Shown: positions 18,001-26,271 of the stretch, piece by piece | Layout: each line of letters opens with the position of its first letter | How positions within the stretch are numbered: the first letter of the stretch is position 1 | NCBI GenBank assembly: GCA_949948895.1 | Contig: CATLHE010000004.1 | Coordinates: 1 to 64,000, forward strand | Length of the DNA: 64,000 nucleotides | Direction: 5' to 3' | Source of the DNA: an uncultured Christensenella sp. | GTDB taxonomy: Bacteria > Bacillota > Clostridia > Christensenellales > Pumilibacteraceae | Made by a program: the position numbers and the translations under genes | The notes under the pieces: generated by a model | What the model was told of the DNA's origin: nothing | Seen by the model: the letters and a program-made list of their open reading frames with translations, nothing else | The model's database searches: none

Positions 18001-19181
18001 GGGTTGCCGTTAAGATCGAGCGAAGTCGAGCTGTCTATATTGTCGCGCTTGTTCCAGGACAGACCTCCGTCTGTACTGTACATAACTATCTGATGGCGGT
18101 TGCCTCTGCCGTCGAACCGCGTGTAAAACCCGATAAGCCCCAGCGCGCCGCCGACGCTCTTATCCGATACGTCGCCGAACCAGAGATATTCGTTGTCGAT
18201 CTTGTCGCTGTCGCCTTTGTGATACACGCGCGCCGATCCCGACCACATAGCGCCTATGCCGTGGTCTATATCGCCCTCCATGGAAAGATCGCGGTCGGGC
18301 ACGAGCGCGATCGGCAACAGTTCCCAATGCACGAGGTCGCGGCTTCTCGCGTGTCCCCAATGCATGGTGTCCCAGGTATTGCCGTAGGGATTGTGCTGAA
18401 AATACAGGTGATAGTAACCTTTATAATACACCAATCCGTTAGGGTCGTTGTTCCAATGCGCGAACTGCGAAAAATGATACTGATTGCGGTATATCTCGGC
18501 ATAGTTTGAGTAATCGGTCTCGCCTATCTCCTCGTCGACAAAGCGGACATTTGCGTTAAAGCAGTTATAGCCAAGCCTGCCGCCTTCGTAAGAAAGCGTC
18601 TTCGCGTCGTCGCCTTCGCCTACTGTCACGGCGTTGAGGTCGAGTTTTACCGCCTCTTCGCTGCCGTCGACGTACGCGAAACGCCGTATGCCGTCAGCGT
18701 AAAACTCGGCAAACACGCTGTCGCCCACGGGCGTTATCACAACTTTGAGATAAACCTTGCCTATCGTCGCTGTGCGGCTCGCCACGTATTCCTTTTCTCC
18801 GTCGTTCATGAGCTCGGTGCCCACATAGTATTCGCTGTCTATAACGTGCACGGTCTTTTCGCCCGAGCTGTAATCGAAGTACATCAGTTTGACCGCATTT
18901 GCCGCGCGATCCACGTTAAACACCCAATACGAAAGGTCCTCGGTCGCGCCGAACACAAGTCCCGCCGCACTGCCGTGCTCGAACTCCGCCGTCGCCGAAA
19001 ACGCGAACTTTTCGTCTTTTTCGTACCGCGCGTCGGTAAGAACGAAAACGTCGTCGTCGCCTTCGAGCACGTTTTCCGCCCGCGCCGAAAACGCCAGCGA
19101 AAAAACGACCGCCGCAAATAACAACACGCATGTGATCATGCTCCAAAGCGCATATTTGATTTTCGATCCCGTCATTTTCAT
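15024..19181 (-). CDS. Giant membrane-anchored GH32 fructanase with CBM66-like domains and C-terminal membrane helices
   Basis: 1385 residues. An N-terminal signal/anchor (11-34) is followed by a CBM66-like sandwich (36-215, ending RLGYNCFNANVRFVDE). The GH32 catalytic domain has WNNDPNG at 243-249 (nucleophile Asp246), WRDP at 400-403 and RPECPD (acid/base Glu455), with its beta-sandwich to about 770. An Ig-like stretch and a second CBM66-like sandwich (about 845-1020, ending RLGLNACATRATFKSV) follow, then a small C-terminal domain. The last 200 residues hold a long hydrophobic helix, a two-helix hairpin, a further hydrophobic segment and an acidic cytoplasmic tail. This differs from the LPXTG or lipoprotein anchoring usual for such enzymes. 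It would cut levan or inulin at the cell surface. An ATG two codons in (19175) is an alternative start; no strong ribosome site is seen. Confidence 0.9.
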   Translation of the reverse strand: MKMTGSKIKYALWSMITCVLLFAAVVFSLAFSARAENVLEGDDDVFVLTDARYEKDEKFAFSATAEFEHGSAAGLVFGATEDLSYWVFNVDRAANAVKLMYFDYSSGEKTVHVIDSEYYVGTELMNDGEKEYVASRTATIGKVYLKVVITPVGDSVFAEFYADGIRRFAYVDGSEEAVKLDLNAVTVGEGDDAKTLSYEGGRLGYNCFNANVRFVDEEIGETDYSNYAEIYRNQYHFSQFAHWNNDPNGLVYYKGYYHLYFQHNPYGNTWDTMHWGHARSRDLVHWELLPIALVPDRDLSMEGDIDHGIGAMWSGSARVYHKGDSDKIDNEYLWFGDVSDKSVGGALGLIGFYTRFDGRGNRHQIVMYSTDGGLSWNKRDNIDSSTSLDLNGNPVQGGSWRDPKVFDISDLPGIADGYKWGMALTDMEDNMLFFLKSKNLVEWEHAGVYEVYRPECPDVVFVSDGNRERAVITFTSRYYIVCDLSYENGMIVMRDDGGNKITTLLRDNPRLKKMDYGVDSYAAQTFYIDDDSDSAYAGKNVGLSWFSGVPNAAESIESGVLQTARKVWNGGGMTIPVMYGLEGETLTTTPITVEDGEFQKLKTSLVDIYYSPMADGIFDGINSRTAEIKATLSNPSRTGVAFKVNMNADGSRYTEIGWNKREGYYVDRTHTDDGGIAFPQPNYAKRYASGMGKTNVVLDFYILVDRNNVEVYCDGFTVPFYVLTFADPHSSRMSFESESDLNIIELKVNAMGTVWRDSAAESVLYISDTDIELDTTLTPEKEVTVVSDGKPSYEIVSGGECVELAATSSGFTVKALSAGNAVIKVNSGEAFKLVDVTVHSGAANSDLTFSAEGVVSGKWLVSGDCIIGEQPGGDGFILAREECADFIYSATFDLGTGAAAALVFRATAEDSADGLDRYIIVNYDDPGKVVKLWSDSTPEIARASFTPTDIHNISLTAIVEGNAVKVFIDGKEVINATLGENEPKSGRLGLNACATRATFKSVKIVYDEYEYADGALEIGLGGNTRVDKIINGTFKNTEIPAGFYTVIGSALMINEEYFSVLPSTGEYDLRVAGDKFSFEVTVRVESIPQCDIGYITVTGGNDASVFIGKRTTEYVKINGIAIASAYYDVTGYTLKIKSSALGAGDNTVELSDGTVFIVSVMSTEQETISIYIPPVPLDYTAFGIGFGIVLGVVVICVIALVIVAALAKKGKLALPSPYSDRTAAIRRRNFGLIAAACVSGPIALVLLVSALTAPIGNVALWVLFAIALLFGYPYTAQLVWHGKLYNKTLAPIKTSGTVKEIFDVDKEGNKFKVAMRYCLAALKTVWLGIKIFFCGLVSLIRAPFLFAGQLKAVTYGEFGYSNKADSIEKRDESDNDGGIATEGEV

Positions 19182-19237
19182 TCTATCGTCTCGACCCCTT
19201 GATTATCGGTATAACTGTTGCGTTTTTTTCGCATTTG

Positions 19238-20140
19238 TTATTTGAGATATTTTTCCACCGCGCTCGCATCGGGAAGATTATCTATCGCGCCGCGCCCGAG
19301 CGTATTGAGCGCGCCGCACACGTTTGCATAACGCAGCGCGTCGGTTAGCAATCCGTCGGTATATTCCGCGCCGCGCGCCGTATCTAACTTTTTCAAAAAC
19401 CCCGCATAGAACGCGTCGCCCGCGCCCGTCGTATCAACAGGCTTGACTGCGATGGACTCCGTCGCGCCTTCTTTTCCCTTATACAGCCAACGACTTCCCC
19501 GACCGCCGAGCGTTACGCATACGAGCTTATCGCGAAGTCCTTTCACATAGTCCGCGCCGAATATCGCGTATTCGTCCTCGGAAAGCTTAACGATATCGGC
19601 AAGCTCTATGTATTTTTTATACAGCGTCACAGCGGTTTTCTCGTCGCGGAAAATATCGGTGCGGTAATTTACGTCGAAGCTGACCGTCTTACCCGCTTTT
19701 TTTGCGCGCGCCATTATCCCGTCGGCGTAGTCTCTGCCCTCTTTTTCGGAAAGCATGAGCGAGCCGACATGAACGATATCCGCTTTTTCGAAAAGCGCGT
19801 CGTCTATGCGCGGCAAAACGTAATCGGCGGTCGACTTGCGGTAAAAGCAAAACGATCTTTCGCCCGTCTTGTCTATATCGACAAAAGCGAGCGTGGTATT
19901 GCGGTCTTTTTGCGTCGCTATGAATAGCTCGTCAAGCCCGCGCGATGCGGCAAACTTTTTCAAGTACTCGCCTATGATATCGTCGCCCACACTGCCGACG
20001 AATGCGCTTTTTCCGCCAAGCTTTTTTATGGCGCAGGCAACGTTAAACGGCGCGCCGCCCGCCTTGCGTTCGTAAAAGAACGCGCCGTCCCGTTCGCTTC
20101 CTATCATGTCGACGAGTATTTCGCCTACGCACAGTATCAT
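19238..20140 (-). CDS. scrK: PfkB-family fructokinase
   Basis: 300 residues. PfkB/ribokinase signatures are clear: N-terminal GGAPFNVACAIKKLGG, a central FDVNYRTDIF strand and the C-terminal catalytic motif TTGAGDAFYAGFLKK (GAGD with catalytic Asp). VGSVGDDIIGEYL matches bacterial fructokinases. It would phosphorylate free fructose released by the cytoplasmic GH32, feeding glycolysis. Start ATG 20140 overlaps the upstream stop as ATGA, so it is translationally coupled to the membrane-protein gene. Substrate choice (fructose rather than ribose or gluconate) rests on the operon. Confidence 0.9.
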   Translation of the reverse strand: MILCVGEILVDMIGSERDGAFFYERKAGGAPFNVACAIKKLGGKSAFVGSVGDDIIGEYLKKFAASRGLDELFIATQKDRNTTLAFVDIDKTGERSFCFYRKSTADYVLPRIDDALFEKADIVHVGSLMLSEKEGRDYADGIMARAKKAGKTVSFDVNYRTDIFRDEKTAVTLYKKYIELADIVKLSEDEYAIFGADYVKGLRDKLVCVTLGGRGSRWLYKGKEGATESIAVKPVDTTGAGDAFYAGFLKKLDTARGAEYTDGLLTDALRYANVCGALNTLGRGAIDNLPDASAVEKYLK

Positions 20141-21438
20141 AGTTTGCCGTCCTCCGTATTACCTATCCCGTTCGTTGTTTCTTGCGCCGCCGCTTGACGC
20201 GGTTCGGAAGGATCCGATTCTTTTCCGTCCTCGGCTCGCGCCGCGCGCTTTTTCGCCATAGAAGATATTGTCAGCATGACCGCCGTCCTTATCGCGAGCA
20301 CCAGGAAAAACGCCGCGCCGGTCAGCCATGACAATATGCTTTGCGATACCAAAAACCCGAGCGCAAACGTTACGAATCCCGCAAACAGCGCGGACCACGG
20401 TATAAAACCGCACACCGTTTTTGCCGCTGCGCCAAACGTGAGCTCGTCGTGCTTTAAAAGCTTAGTCATGCAGAACATGATGACTATGACAGCAACGGCT
20501 ACGAGTATTATGAAGGGCATGGTGAAAAAGAAATTGATTATCGCGTTGTACACCGTCATTGCCGACGCGCCCTTAAAACTCATAACTATAAAGTCGTCTA
20601 TCGCCGCGGCGGAAGTGCCGATCGCGCCGTTATCGAGCTTACCGTAATGACCGTAAAACGTTTGTTCCGCGCCCGTTTTCGTGACGAACGAGCCGACCAT
20701 CGAATCGCAAAACACAAACAGCGTATTCTTGCGATCGGAGTAATTTTGATAGTAGTAATTGCGCGTTTTTGGCGCGCTCCCGTCGCGTTCGTACTCGGTA
20801 AGCGACGGATAGTAACTTCGTATATAAAGATCGTACAACGCGTCGGTATATTTATCGCCCGACAGCTTTTTCACCTCGGCGTAGGCGTCTGCCGTTTTGT
20901 CGTCCGTCCTTTCGTCCAGATAGCTTTCGCACTTTTGCACCCACTCGCCGTCTATGACGCGCTCGTTCCCGCTGTAACGTATTTTAAACTTGTACAAAGT
21001 TTTTACGTCCGCATCGAGTTCTAGATACTGTTCGTAAGATATCTCTTTGCCACTGTCGGACACGCAGTACGCGGTAAAATCGTCGTACGTTTTAGCAGGG
21101 CGCGTATCCAAAATAACGTCGTAGCCGCGGGAATAATTTTGTTTGTCGTCCGTATTGCCTACGGTGTCGATAATGCGATCTGCGTAGAGCGTGCCACTCT
21201 TGACGGTAAGCGGCGCGCCGTCATCCGAAAACGCTAGACGCACCGTCTCCGTAAACTGTGGCGCATTGCGATAGTTGGCTTTAAAAGTAAGAGTATGCGC
21301 GGCGATAAGACCGAAGAGCAAAAACAAAATACCCAACAGCGCGGCAAGGAATAACCATCCCAAACCGCGCTCAGGCGCTCGCGTTGCCGTTTTATGCGAG
21401 AAAAAACTCAATCCTATGTATTTAAGTCCCTCTGTCAT
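20137..21438 (-). CDS. Membrane protein of unknown function in the sugar operon (YvdJ/MalA-like layout)
   Basis: 433 residues. One hydrophobic helix (about 26-50), a 240-residue probably extracytoplasmic part rich in Tyr/Asp, then about four hydrophobic helices (around 295-320, 335-355, 360-380, 385-405) and a charged Glu/Ala tail. The layout resembles the DUF1189 maltodextrin-utilisation membrane proteins that accompany MalK-type operons, but I see no diagnostic motif, so this is a guess from topology and position. It lies 20 bp behind the ATPase gene and overlaps the fructokinase start by 4 bp, so it belongs to the same transcript. Confidence 0.75.
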   Translation of the reverse strand: MTEGLKYIGLSFFSHKTATRAPERGLGWLFLAALLGILFLLFGLIAAHTLTFKANYRNAPQFTETVRLAFSDDGAPLTVKSGTLYADRIIDTVGNTDDKQNYSRGYDVILDTRPAKTYDDFTAYCVSDSGKEISYEQYLELDADVKTLYKFKIRYSGNERVIDGEWVQKCESYLDERTDDKTADAYAEVKKLSGDKYTDALYDLYIRSYYPSLTEYERDGSAPKTRNYYYQNYSDRKNTLFVFCDSMVGSFVTKTGAEQTFYGHYGKLDNGAIGTSAAAIDDFIVMSFKGASAMTVYNAIINFFFTMPFIILVAVAVIVIMFCMTKLLKHDELTFGAAAKTVCGFIPWSALFAGFVTFALGFLVSQSILSWLTGAAFFLVLAIRTAVMLTISSMAKKRAARAEDGKESDPSEPRQAAAQETTNGIGNTEDGKL

Positions 21439-21458
21439 ATCCGCCCTTTTTAGTAGCT

Positions 21459-23117
21459 TTATGCTTTTGCCGTCGGTTTTTTAGCCGCCTTGGGCTTTGT
21501 CGTCGCACTCGGCTTTTTAACCGCTTTGACAGGATTCTCGTCTTCCGCACCGACCGCCGCCGATTCGGCTCGAGCCGCCGCTTCGCTCGCTTTGTTGTTA
21601 AACTCCCGTCCGAGCAAACTCTCCCCGCTCTCAACGTCGAAGAAGTGCAGTTTTTTCTCGTTGAACGCGAGCTTGACTACCTCGCCCGGAGCGTATGCCA
21701 CTCGGTCGTTAAGGCATACGATATATTCCGTGTCGCAAAGCTTGACAAACAAATGCGTGTTGTCGCCCAAAACTTCTTTTATGCTCACGCTCACGGCGAG
21801 CCCGTCGTTTGCTATGTCGATGCTCTCGCCGCGCGCGCCCATAACCACCTTGTGTTCCGCGCCGTCGAGTATATCTTCGCGCACGGTGCGCATGTTTTTG
21901 AGATCGAACGAAAGAGTCTGACCGTCGGCAAAAGTCACATTGAGCTTGCCGCCCGAAGCGCGCGCCGTCACGTCGAAAAAGTTCATTTGCGGCGTACCGA
22001 TAAAGCCCGCAACAAACTTGTTTTGCGGGAAATCGAAGAGATTTGTAGGCGTGTCTATCTGCTGAACAAACCCGTCCTTCATGACGACTATACGCGTTCC
22101 CATAGTCATCGCCTCTATCTGGTCGTGCGTCACGTATATAAAGGTCGTCTTGAGTTCGTTATGTAGTTTGACTATTTCGGAGCGCATTGCCGTGCGCAGT
22201 TTTGCGTCTAGGTTGGAAAGCGGCTCGTCCAAAAGGAACACTTTGGGTCCTCTGACCATTGCTCTGCCGAGCGCTATGCGCTGACGCTGTCCGCCCGACA
22301 TATCCGACGGCTTGCTGTTCAACAGCTCGGTTATACCGAGTATGCCCGCCGCCCACTTGACCTTTTCGTCTATCTCCGCACTCGTATAGTGCCGCTCTAC
22401 GTAAAGCTGTACGGGCGTGGACTCGTAATATCTAAGGTCGGCGGTAAGCTTGTCGCAACGCGCCTGAGCTTCGGCTTTGAGTAAGTCTGCTCGCTTTACG
22501 ATATCGCCTTCCGCATCTATTGCGGCAATGCGCGCTTCCAATGCAGCTTTGGCCTCCGCGTCAGTCTCGCGCTTGGCTTCTGCGGCGAGTCTTTTTATAT
22601 GCGCCGTCACGTCCGCGCGCGCATGCTTTTCGGCAGACGCTATATCCTTTTCGGTTTTTGCGATCTGCTTTTTCAACTCTTTTATCTTTTTATCGTCTAT
22701 GCCTACGACTTCGTTGCCGAATTCGTCGCGCTTGGGTTCCGCTATCTTGCGCATGCGTAAACCGAACGCAATATTATCGTAAGAAGTCATGTGCGGATAA
22801 AGCGCATAGCTCTGGAAAACCATGGCTATATCGCGATCTCGCGGCTCAACGTTGTTCATCAGCTTATCGCCTATATAAAGCTCACCCGAAGTAATGTCTT
22901 CAAGCCCCGCGATCATACGAAGAGTAGTCGATTTGCCGCAACCCGACGGTCCGACAAAAACGATAAACTCGCCGTCCTCGATCTCCATGGAAAAATCTTT
23001 GACGGCGACAAAATCGTCGTTTACCCTCGCCACCTTCGTCTTGCCCTTGCCTTTGCCCGAAGACTTGTGCCTCGCGGGATAGACCTTACGGACATGCTTC
23101 AACGATAAGCTTGCCAT
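21459..23117 (-). CDS. msmX: Sugar ABC importer ATPase (MsmX/MalK type) with a ~115-residue helical insertion
   Basis: 552 residues from ATG 23117 (GGAGG 5 bases upstream; a GTG one codon earlier is less likely). Walker A GPSGCGKSTT (about 57-66), Q-loop VFQSYALYPHM, signature SGGQRQ (about 275-280), Walker B VFLLDEP, H-loop YVTHDQIEAMT, then a TOBE/OB regulatory region (KNKFVAGFIGTPQMNFFD, VVMGARGESIDI). Family members are about 370 residues. The excess is a highly charged, probably coiled-coil insertion (about 130-245) between Q-loop and signature, in the helical subdomain that touches the permeases, plus a Lys/Ala/Pro-rich tail of about 50 residues. First gene after the LacI operator; it should energise the importer encoded 9 kb downstream. 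Confidence 0.93.
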   Translation of the reverse strand: MASLSLKHVRKVYPARHKSSGKGKGKTKVARVNDDFVAVKDFSMEIEDGEFIVFVGPSGCGKSTTLRMIAGLEDITSGELYIGDKLMNNVEPRDRDIAMVFQSYALYPHMTSYDNIAFGLRMRKIAEPKRDEFGNEVVGIDDKKIKELKKQIAKTEKDIASAEKHARADVTAHIKRLAAEAKRETDAEAKAALEARIAAIDAEGDIVKRADLLKAEAQARCDKLTADLRYYESTPVQLYVERHYTSAEIDEKVKWAAGILGITELLNSKPSDMSGGQRQRIALGRAMVRGPKVFLLDEPLSNLDAKLRTAMRSEIVKLHNELKTTFIYVTHDQIEAMTMGTRIVVMKDGFVQQIDTPTNLFDFPQNKFVAGFIGTPQMNFFDVTARASGGKLNVTFADGQTLSFDLKNMRTVREDILDGAEHKVVMGARGESIDIANDGLAVSVSIKEVLGDNTHLFVKLCDTEYIVCLNDRVAYAPGEVVKLAFNEKKLHFFDVESGESLLGREFNNKASEAAARAESAAVGAEDENPVKAVKKPSATTKPKAAKKPTAKA

Positions 23118-23154
23118 CACTTCCTCCGATTTACTTTATTCCGCACGACAAAAC

Positions 23155-23176
23155 CGCTTGGAATCGATTCCAAGCG
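23155..23176. promoter_or_regulatory. Perfect 22-bp palindromic LacI-type operator
   Basis: Half-site CGCTTGGAATC followed directly by its exact reverse complement, with central CG, as in LacI/GalR operators. It starts one base after the -10 element and covers the expected start of transcription, so binding would block initiation. The LacI gene at 14051-15022 lies in the operon. Confidence 0.88.
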
Positions 23177-23177
23177 C

Positions 23178-23206
23178 ATTGTACCACACATGCTCGGATA
23201 TGTCAA
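23178..23206 (-). promoter_or_regulatory. Sigma-A promoter of the fructan operon
   Basis: Minus-strand TTGACA (23206-23201), 17-base spacer, TACAAT (23183-23178). The operator lies immediately downstream. This is the only strong promoter seen between 23.2 kb and 2.1 kb; the genes are spaced by overlaps or gaps of at most 64 bases. Confidence 0.85.
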
Positions 23207-23212
23207 TACTTT

Positions 23213-25024
23213 TTAACGAATTTTTGAGGAATTTATTATATCCGCTCGGGCATGTATCATATCCACCAACTCTTTATTGTCTTTTAACAGCTCAAACAGG
23301 CAGTACAATTGTAGCGATACTTTCATTTTGGTATTATTGTCGTTGTCTTTATTCAATAAATCTTTAAACTCGTCTATGTTTTCGCAGGAATCAAAATCTT
23401 CCATAGATATAAACGCTTGACTGCATATCTCGTTAAAATCCGTAATGACGCATTTTTTCTTAAGCTCGTCATTGGTTATTTTATTTTTGTATTTCTTATG
23501 CATATCCTTAATCTCATGTTTTGTCAGATCCAAAAATGTTATGCCGAAGAAATCGGGCTTACCGCCCCTGTCCAATAATCTGATAAATCCGCAAATATGC
23601 GTTGAATCCATATACTTAGCAATAGTTTGGGCTGTATCCGTCTCACTCGTTGGATCGCATATATAACTCTCTTCAACAAGTTCGCGCACCATGCCATAAG
23701 TAATGAATTTTTTAAAATCACACGTATACTTTCGCATTTTTTTAATGTATTTTTTAATTATGTTCTTATCTTTTTCTTCTTGCATCAATTGAAAATATTC
23801 TTTGACTCTATTATCATAGTCTTCTTGCATCGACAACAAACTCGCGTTTTTATTATTAAATTTTCCACTTTTATCCATACATTTGATTAACTTTTTCTTC
23901 TTTAGCTTTAAGCCTTTGGTATGATCGTCATAGATTTCTATAATATCTTTCAGCTGACTCTGTTTCGATCGATCATTGACGGAAGTCGCGGATGTAACTT
24001 CTTCCCTCTTTGTTTTTTTCGATTTACGGCACCCCATCAAATCGGAAAAATCGGAAGATCCCGAGCCGCTCGGCACGAATGTATTGTTATTATAGTCGTT
24101 CCTATTTTGCACATTGATAACTAAATAACCGTCACTTGTTACTGCAAGAGTATTGACGCCTATAATGTTTGCCGCAGGGCTTTGAGATAAATCGAATAAA
24201 AGCCCTGAACTATCAACGTTCATATCTTTCCCGCAAAAGATTGACGAGCCGTCGTATGAAAAATATCGATTATACATCTGATCGTTTGTTGTAATATTGG
24301 TAAAATAATCAGTTTTCTCGACTTCTACTAATTTGATATCCTTAAATAATTTCAATACCTTAAGCTCGCTAGAGTCACCGCTGTATTTCGGGTCGGATAA
24401 TCTATTAATAACCTCGCTCAAATTATTTTGTTCAGCCAAAACGGTTTTCACAAACATATCCGTTCGCAAACGCACGAGATCACTGTTGAAAATGCTTTTC
24501 CCTTGAGATATCTTATTTTCTACTATCCTATAAAGTACTTCGCTGCGGTCTTTCCCAATCTTTCGTTTTCGGGGGTGAACATTAAGAAGCATGTCGTTCG
24601 ATCTTTTATAAAGCGCATCATTTACAATATCGGAATAGAGAAAGTATTCTCCGTCATATTCACCCCATTTATATGCATTATCGCTATAATCGGCAGTGAT
24701 CCCCGTCGTTGCCTTGCTTATTATTTCGGATTTATACTCATTGCTTTGCAATAATTGCCTGTGAAAATAAGAATGTCTCAGATCATTTATCGACTTTACA
24801 GTTCCAAGTAAAGATATAAGAAAAGATAAGGTCGAAATAACGATACTTACGATTTCTTTGGTATTATCGGCAGTTTGAGTGCAGAAAGAAAAAACACTGT
24901 CAAGAATACCGCCCAACGAAATGAGTACCAAAACCGAAAAAGCTATCGTAGACGTAATAAAACCCGCTGACAAAATCGCTAAAAACTTATGGTATTTTTC
25001 TTTGTATTTGCTACCTTTTTTCAT
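23213..25024 (-). CDS. Two-helix membrane protein with a divergent Nudix-like domain
   Basis: 603 residues. Two hydrophobic helices (about 17-40 and 57-78) are followed by a 200-residue charged linker. Residues 289-326 (GVNTLAVTSDGYLVI ... FVPSGSGSSDF) look like the first strands of a Nudix domain; after a 110-residue Lys-rich insertion, MVRELVEES at 445-453 matches the core REUxEE of the Nudix box (the box Gly is Tyr, the upstream Glu is missing), and LLDRGGKPDFFGITFLDL fits the following strands. Membrane attachment with a nucleotide-handling cytoplasmic domain is therefore proposed. The gene is visibly more AT-rich, with Lys/Asn/Ile-rich coding, than its neighbours, and has its own promoter, which suggests transfer. 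It could be a stress or conflict effector; function is unknown. Confidence 0.7.
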   Translation of the reverse strand: MKKGSKYKEKYHKFLAILSAGFITSTIAFSVLVLISLGGILDSVFSFCTQTADNTKEIVSIVISTLSFLISLLGTVKSINDLRHSYFHRQLLQSNEYKSEIISKATTGITADYSDNAYKWGEYDGEYFLYSDIVNDALYKRSNDMLLNVHPRKRKIGKDRSEVLYRIVENKISQGKSIFNSDLVRLRTDMFVKTVLAEQNNLSEVINRLSDPKYSGDSSELKVLKLFKDIKLVEVEKTDYFTNITTNDQMYNRYFSYDGSSIFCGKDMNVDSSGLLFDLSQSPAANIIGVNTLAVTSDGYLVINVQNRNDYNNNTFVPSGSGSSDFSDLMGCRKSKKTKREEVTSATSVNDRSKQSQLKDIIEIYDDHTKGLKLKKKKLIKCMDKSGKFNNKNASLLSMQEDYDNRVKEYFQLMQEEKDKNIIKKYIKKMRKYTCDFKKFITYGMVRELVEESYICDPTSETDTAQTIAKYMDSTHICGFIRLLDRGGKPDFFGITFLDLTKHEIKDMHKKYKNKITNDELKKKCVITDFNEICSQAFISMEDFDSCENIDEFKDLLNKDNDNNTKMKVSLQLYCLFELLKDNKELVDMIHARADIINSSKIR

Positions 25025-25050
25025 AAAAACCCCATTGATATATTTTAATG

Positions 25051-25079
25051 ATTATACCAAATAACACAATGATTTTCAA
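25051..25079 (-). promoter_or_regulatory. Sigma-A promoter of the 2TM-Nudix gene
   Basis: Minus-strand TTGAAA, 17-base spacer, TATAAT, 27 bases before the ATG. Confidence 0.7.
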
Positions 25080-25163
25080 GCAATTATCAAACTTTTACTC
25101 TCATATAGTAAGTGACGCGAATAATTACGCCGTCGAACAAAAATGAATACGCCTTTCAATATA

Positions 25164-25194
25164 AAATCCCCTCGCGGTCAAGCGAAGGGATATT
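25164..25194 (-). terminator. Stem-loop terminator after degV
   Basis: Minus-strand ATCCCTTCGC and GCGAGGGGAT form a stem with one mismatch around a 6-base loop, followed by TTTTAT, 22 bases past the DegV stop. Confidence 0.65.
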
Positions 25195-25216
25195 CGATCA
25201 TATTATTTGCGGGTAG

Positions 25217-26086
25217 TTATCTGCCCTGTTTTTTGCTTACGCCGAGCCCCATCGCGCCGATACCCACGTGACACGCGATACTGCACGAAAGCGGTTCGTA
25301 AAATACGTCTATATCGGGAAACGCTTCTTTGACCGAGTCGCGCCAAAGCATTTCTTCCTCGGGAGATTCGAGAGTGCTGGTCGTGCCTATCGAAAGATTC
25401 TCGTGCGGCACGTCCTTGAAGCGCTTTTTGATGTCTTTGTCGATAGCGTCTATCATGACGGCTATGCTCTTTTTCATGCCGCGCACTTTTTTGAACGCGT
25501 CGAGCTTTCCGCCCTGTATCGTAAGCACCGGCTTGATATTGAGCACGGTCGCTATCGCCGCCGCAGCGCGCGTCGCTCTGCCGTTTTTGAGCAGATATTC
25601 CATCGAATCGACCGTTATGTATATACTCGATTCGTATGCGTTGGCTTCAAGCGCGGCTTTGATCTCACTCCCGCTCTTTCCCGCATTGGCAAGCGCGACG
25701 GCGTCGAGCACCGAGTCTCTTAAAGTGACGGAGATCCTGTGATTATCCGCAACGAATACTTTTCCGTCGAAGTCTTTTGCGAGCGCGGTAGCGGTATCGC
25801 ACGTTGCGCTCAGTCCGCTGGACATGGGGATAAACACGACCTCGTCGTAACCGGAAGCAAGAAGTTCCGACCACTTGTCGCAAAGTATCTGCGGCGCGGG
25901 CTGCGACGTGGAAACGTCTTTATGCTCGCGCATTTGCGCATACAGATCGGCATGCACTATACTCTCGTGTTCGAGATAGCTGTTGCCATCCACAATGACC
26001 GGCATGGGTATCACGGCGACGCCGAGCTTTTTGCCCTCTTCTACAGAGATACCGCTATTGGTATCTGTCATTATCGCAACTTTCAT
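25217..26086 (-). CDS. DegV-family fatty-acid-binding protein
   Basis: 289 residues from ATG 26086, preferred because GGAG lies 6 bases upstream; a start at 26107 would begin before the ribosome site. DegV hallmarks: KVAIMTDTNSGISVEEGKKLGVAVIPMPVIVDG, TSQPAP, FIPMSSGLSATCDTA, MEYLLKNGRATRA, KPVLTIQGGKLDAFKKVRG and a C-terminal HVGIGAMGLG. Members of this family (FakB-like) present bound fatty acids to a kinase for phospholipid synthesis; no FakA kinase is nearby. It is divergent from a TetR-type gene 185 bp away, with its own promoter and terminator, so it is probably monocistronic. Confidence 0.92.
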   Translation of the reverse strand: MKVAIMTDTNSGISVEEGKKLGVAVIPMPVIVDGNSYLEHESIVHADLYAQMREHKDVSTSQPAPQILCDKWSELLASGYDEVVFIPMSSGLSATCDTATALAKDFDGKVFVADNHRISVTLRDSVLDAVALANAGKSGSEIKAALEANAYESSIYITVDSMEYLLKNGRATRAAAAIATVLNIKPVLTIQGGKLDAFKKVRGMKKSIAVMIDAIDKDIKKRFKDVPHENLSIGTTSTLESPEEEMLWRDSVKEAFPDIDVFYEPLSCSIACHVGIGAMGLGVSKKQGR

Positions 26087-26127
26087 ATGTAACTCCATAA
26101 TTGACAAATCATCTATTATGCGCTATA

Positions 26128-26156
26128 ATTGTAACATACCGCACCGCTTGCGACAA
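26128..26156 (-). promoter_or_regulatory. Predicted promoter of degV
   Basis: Minus-strand TTGTCG, 17-base spacer, TACAAT, about 42 bases before the preferred ATG. Confidence 0.6.
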
Positions 26157-26271
26157 TCGCGAATGTGATATAAAAACGCCCGTTTCGTTTCACTTGCACG
26201 CATCGCAGTCGCATTTTCGCGTCAAAAACGGATATAATTCTTTAAAGCATAGATCGCTCATCGGTGAAAGA

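Noticed and set aside
26101-26271. An upstream extension of the TetR gene
   Set aside because: The extra 57 residues precede the normal N-terminal helix and lie over the degV promoter.
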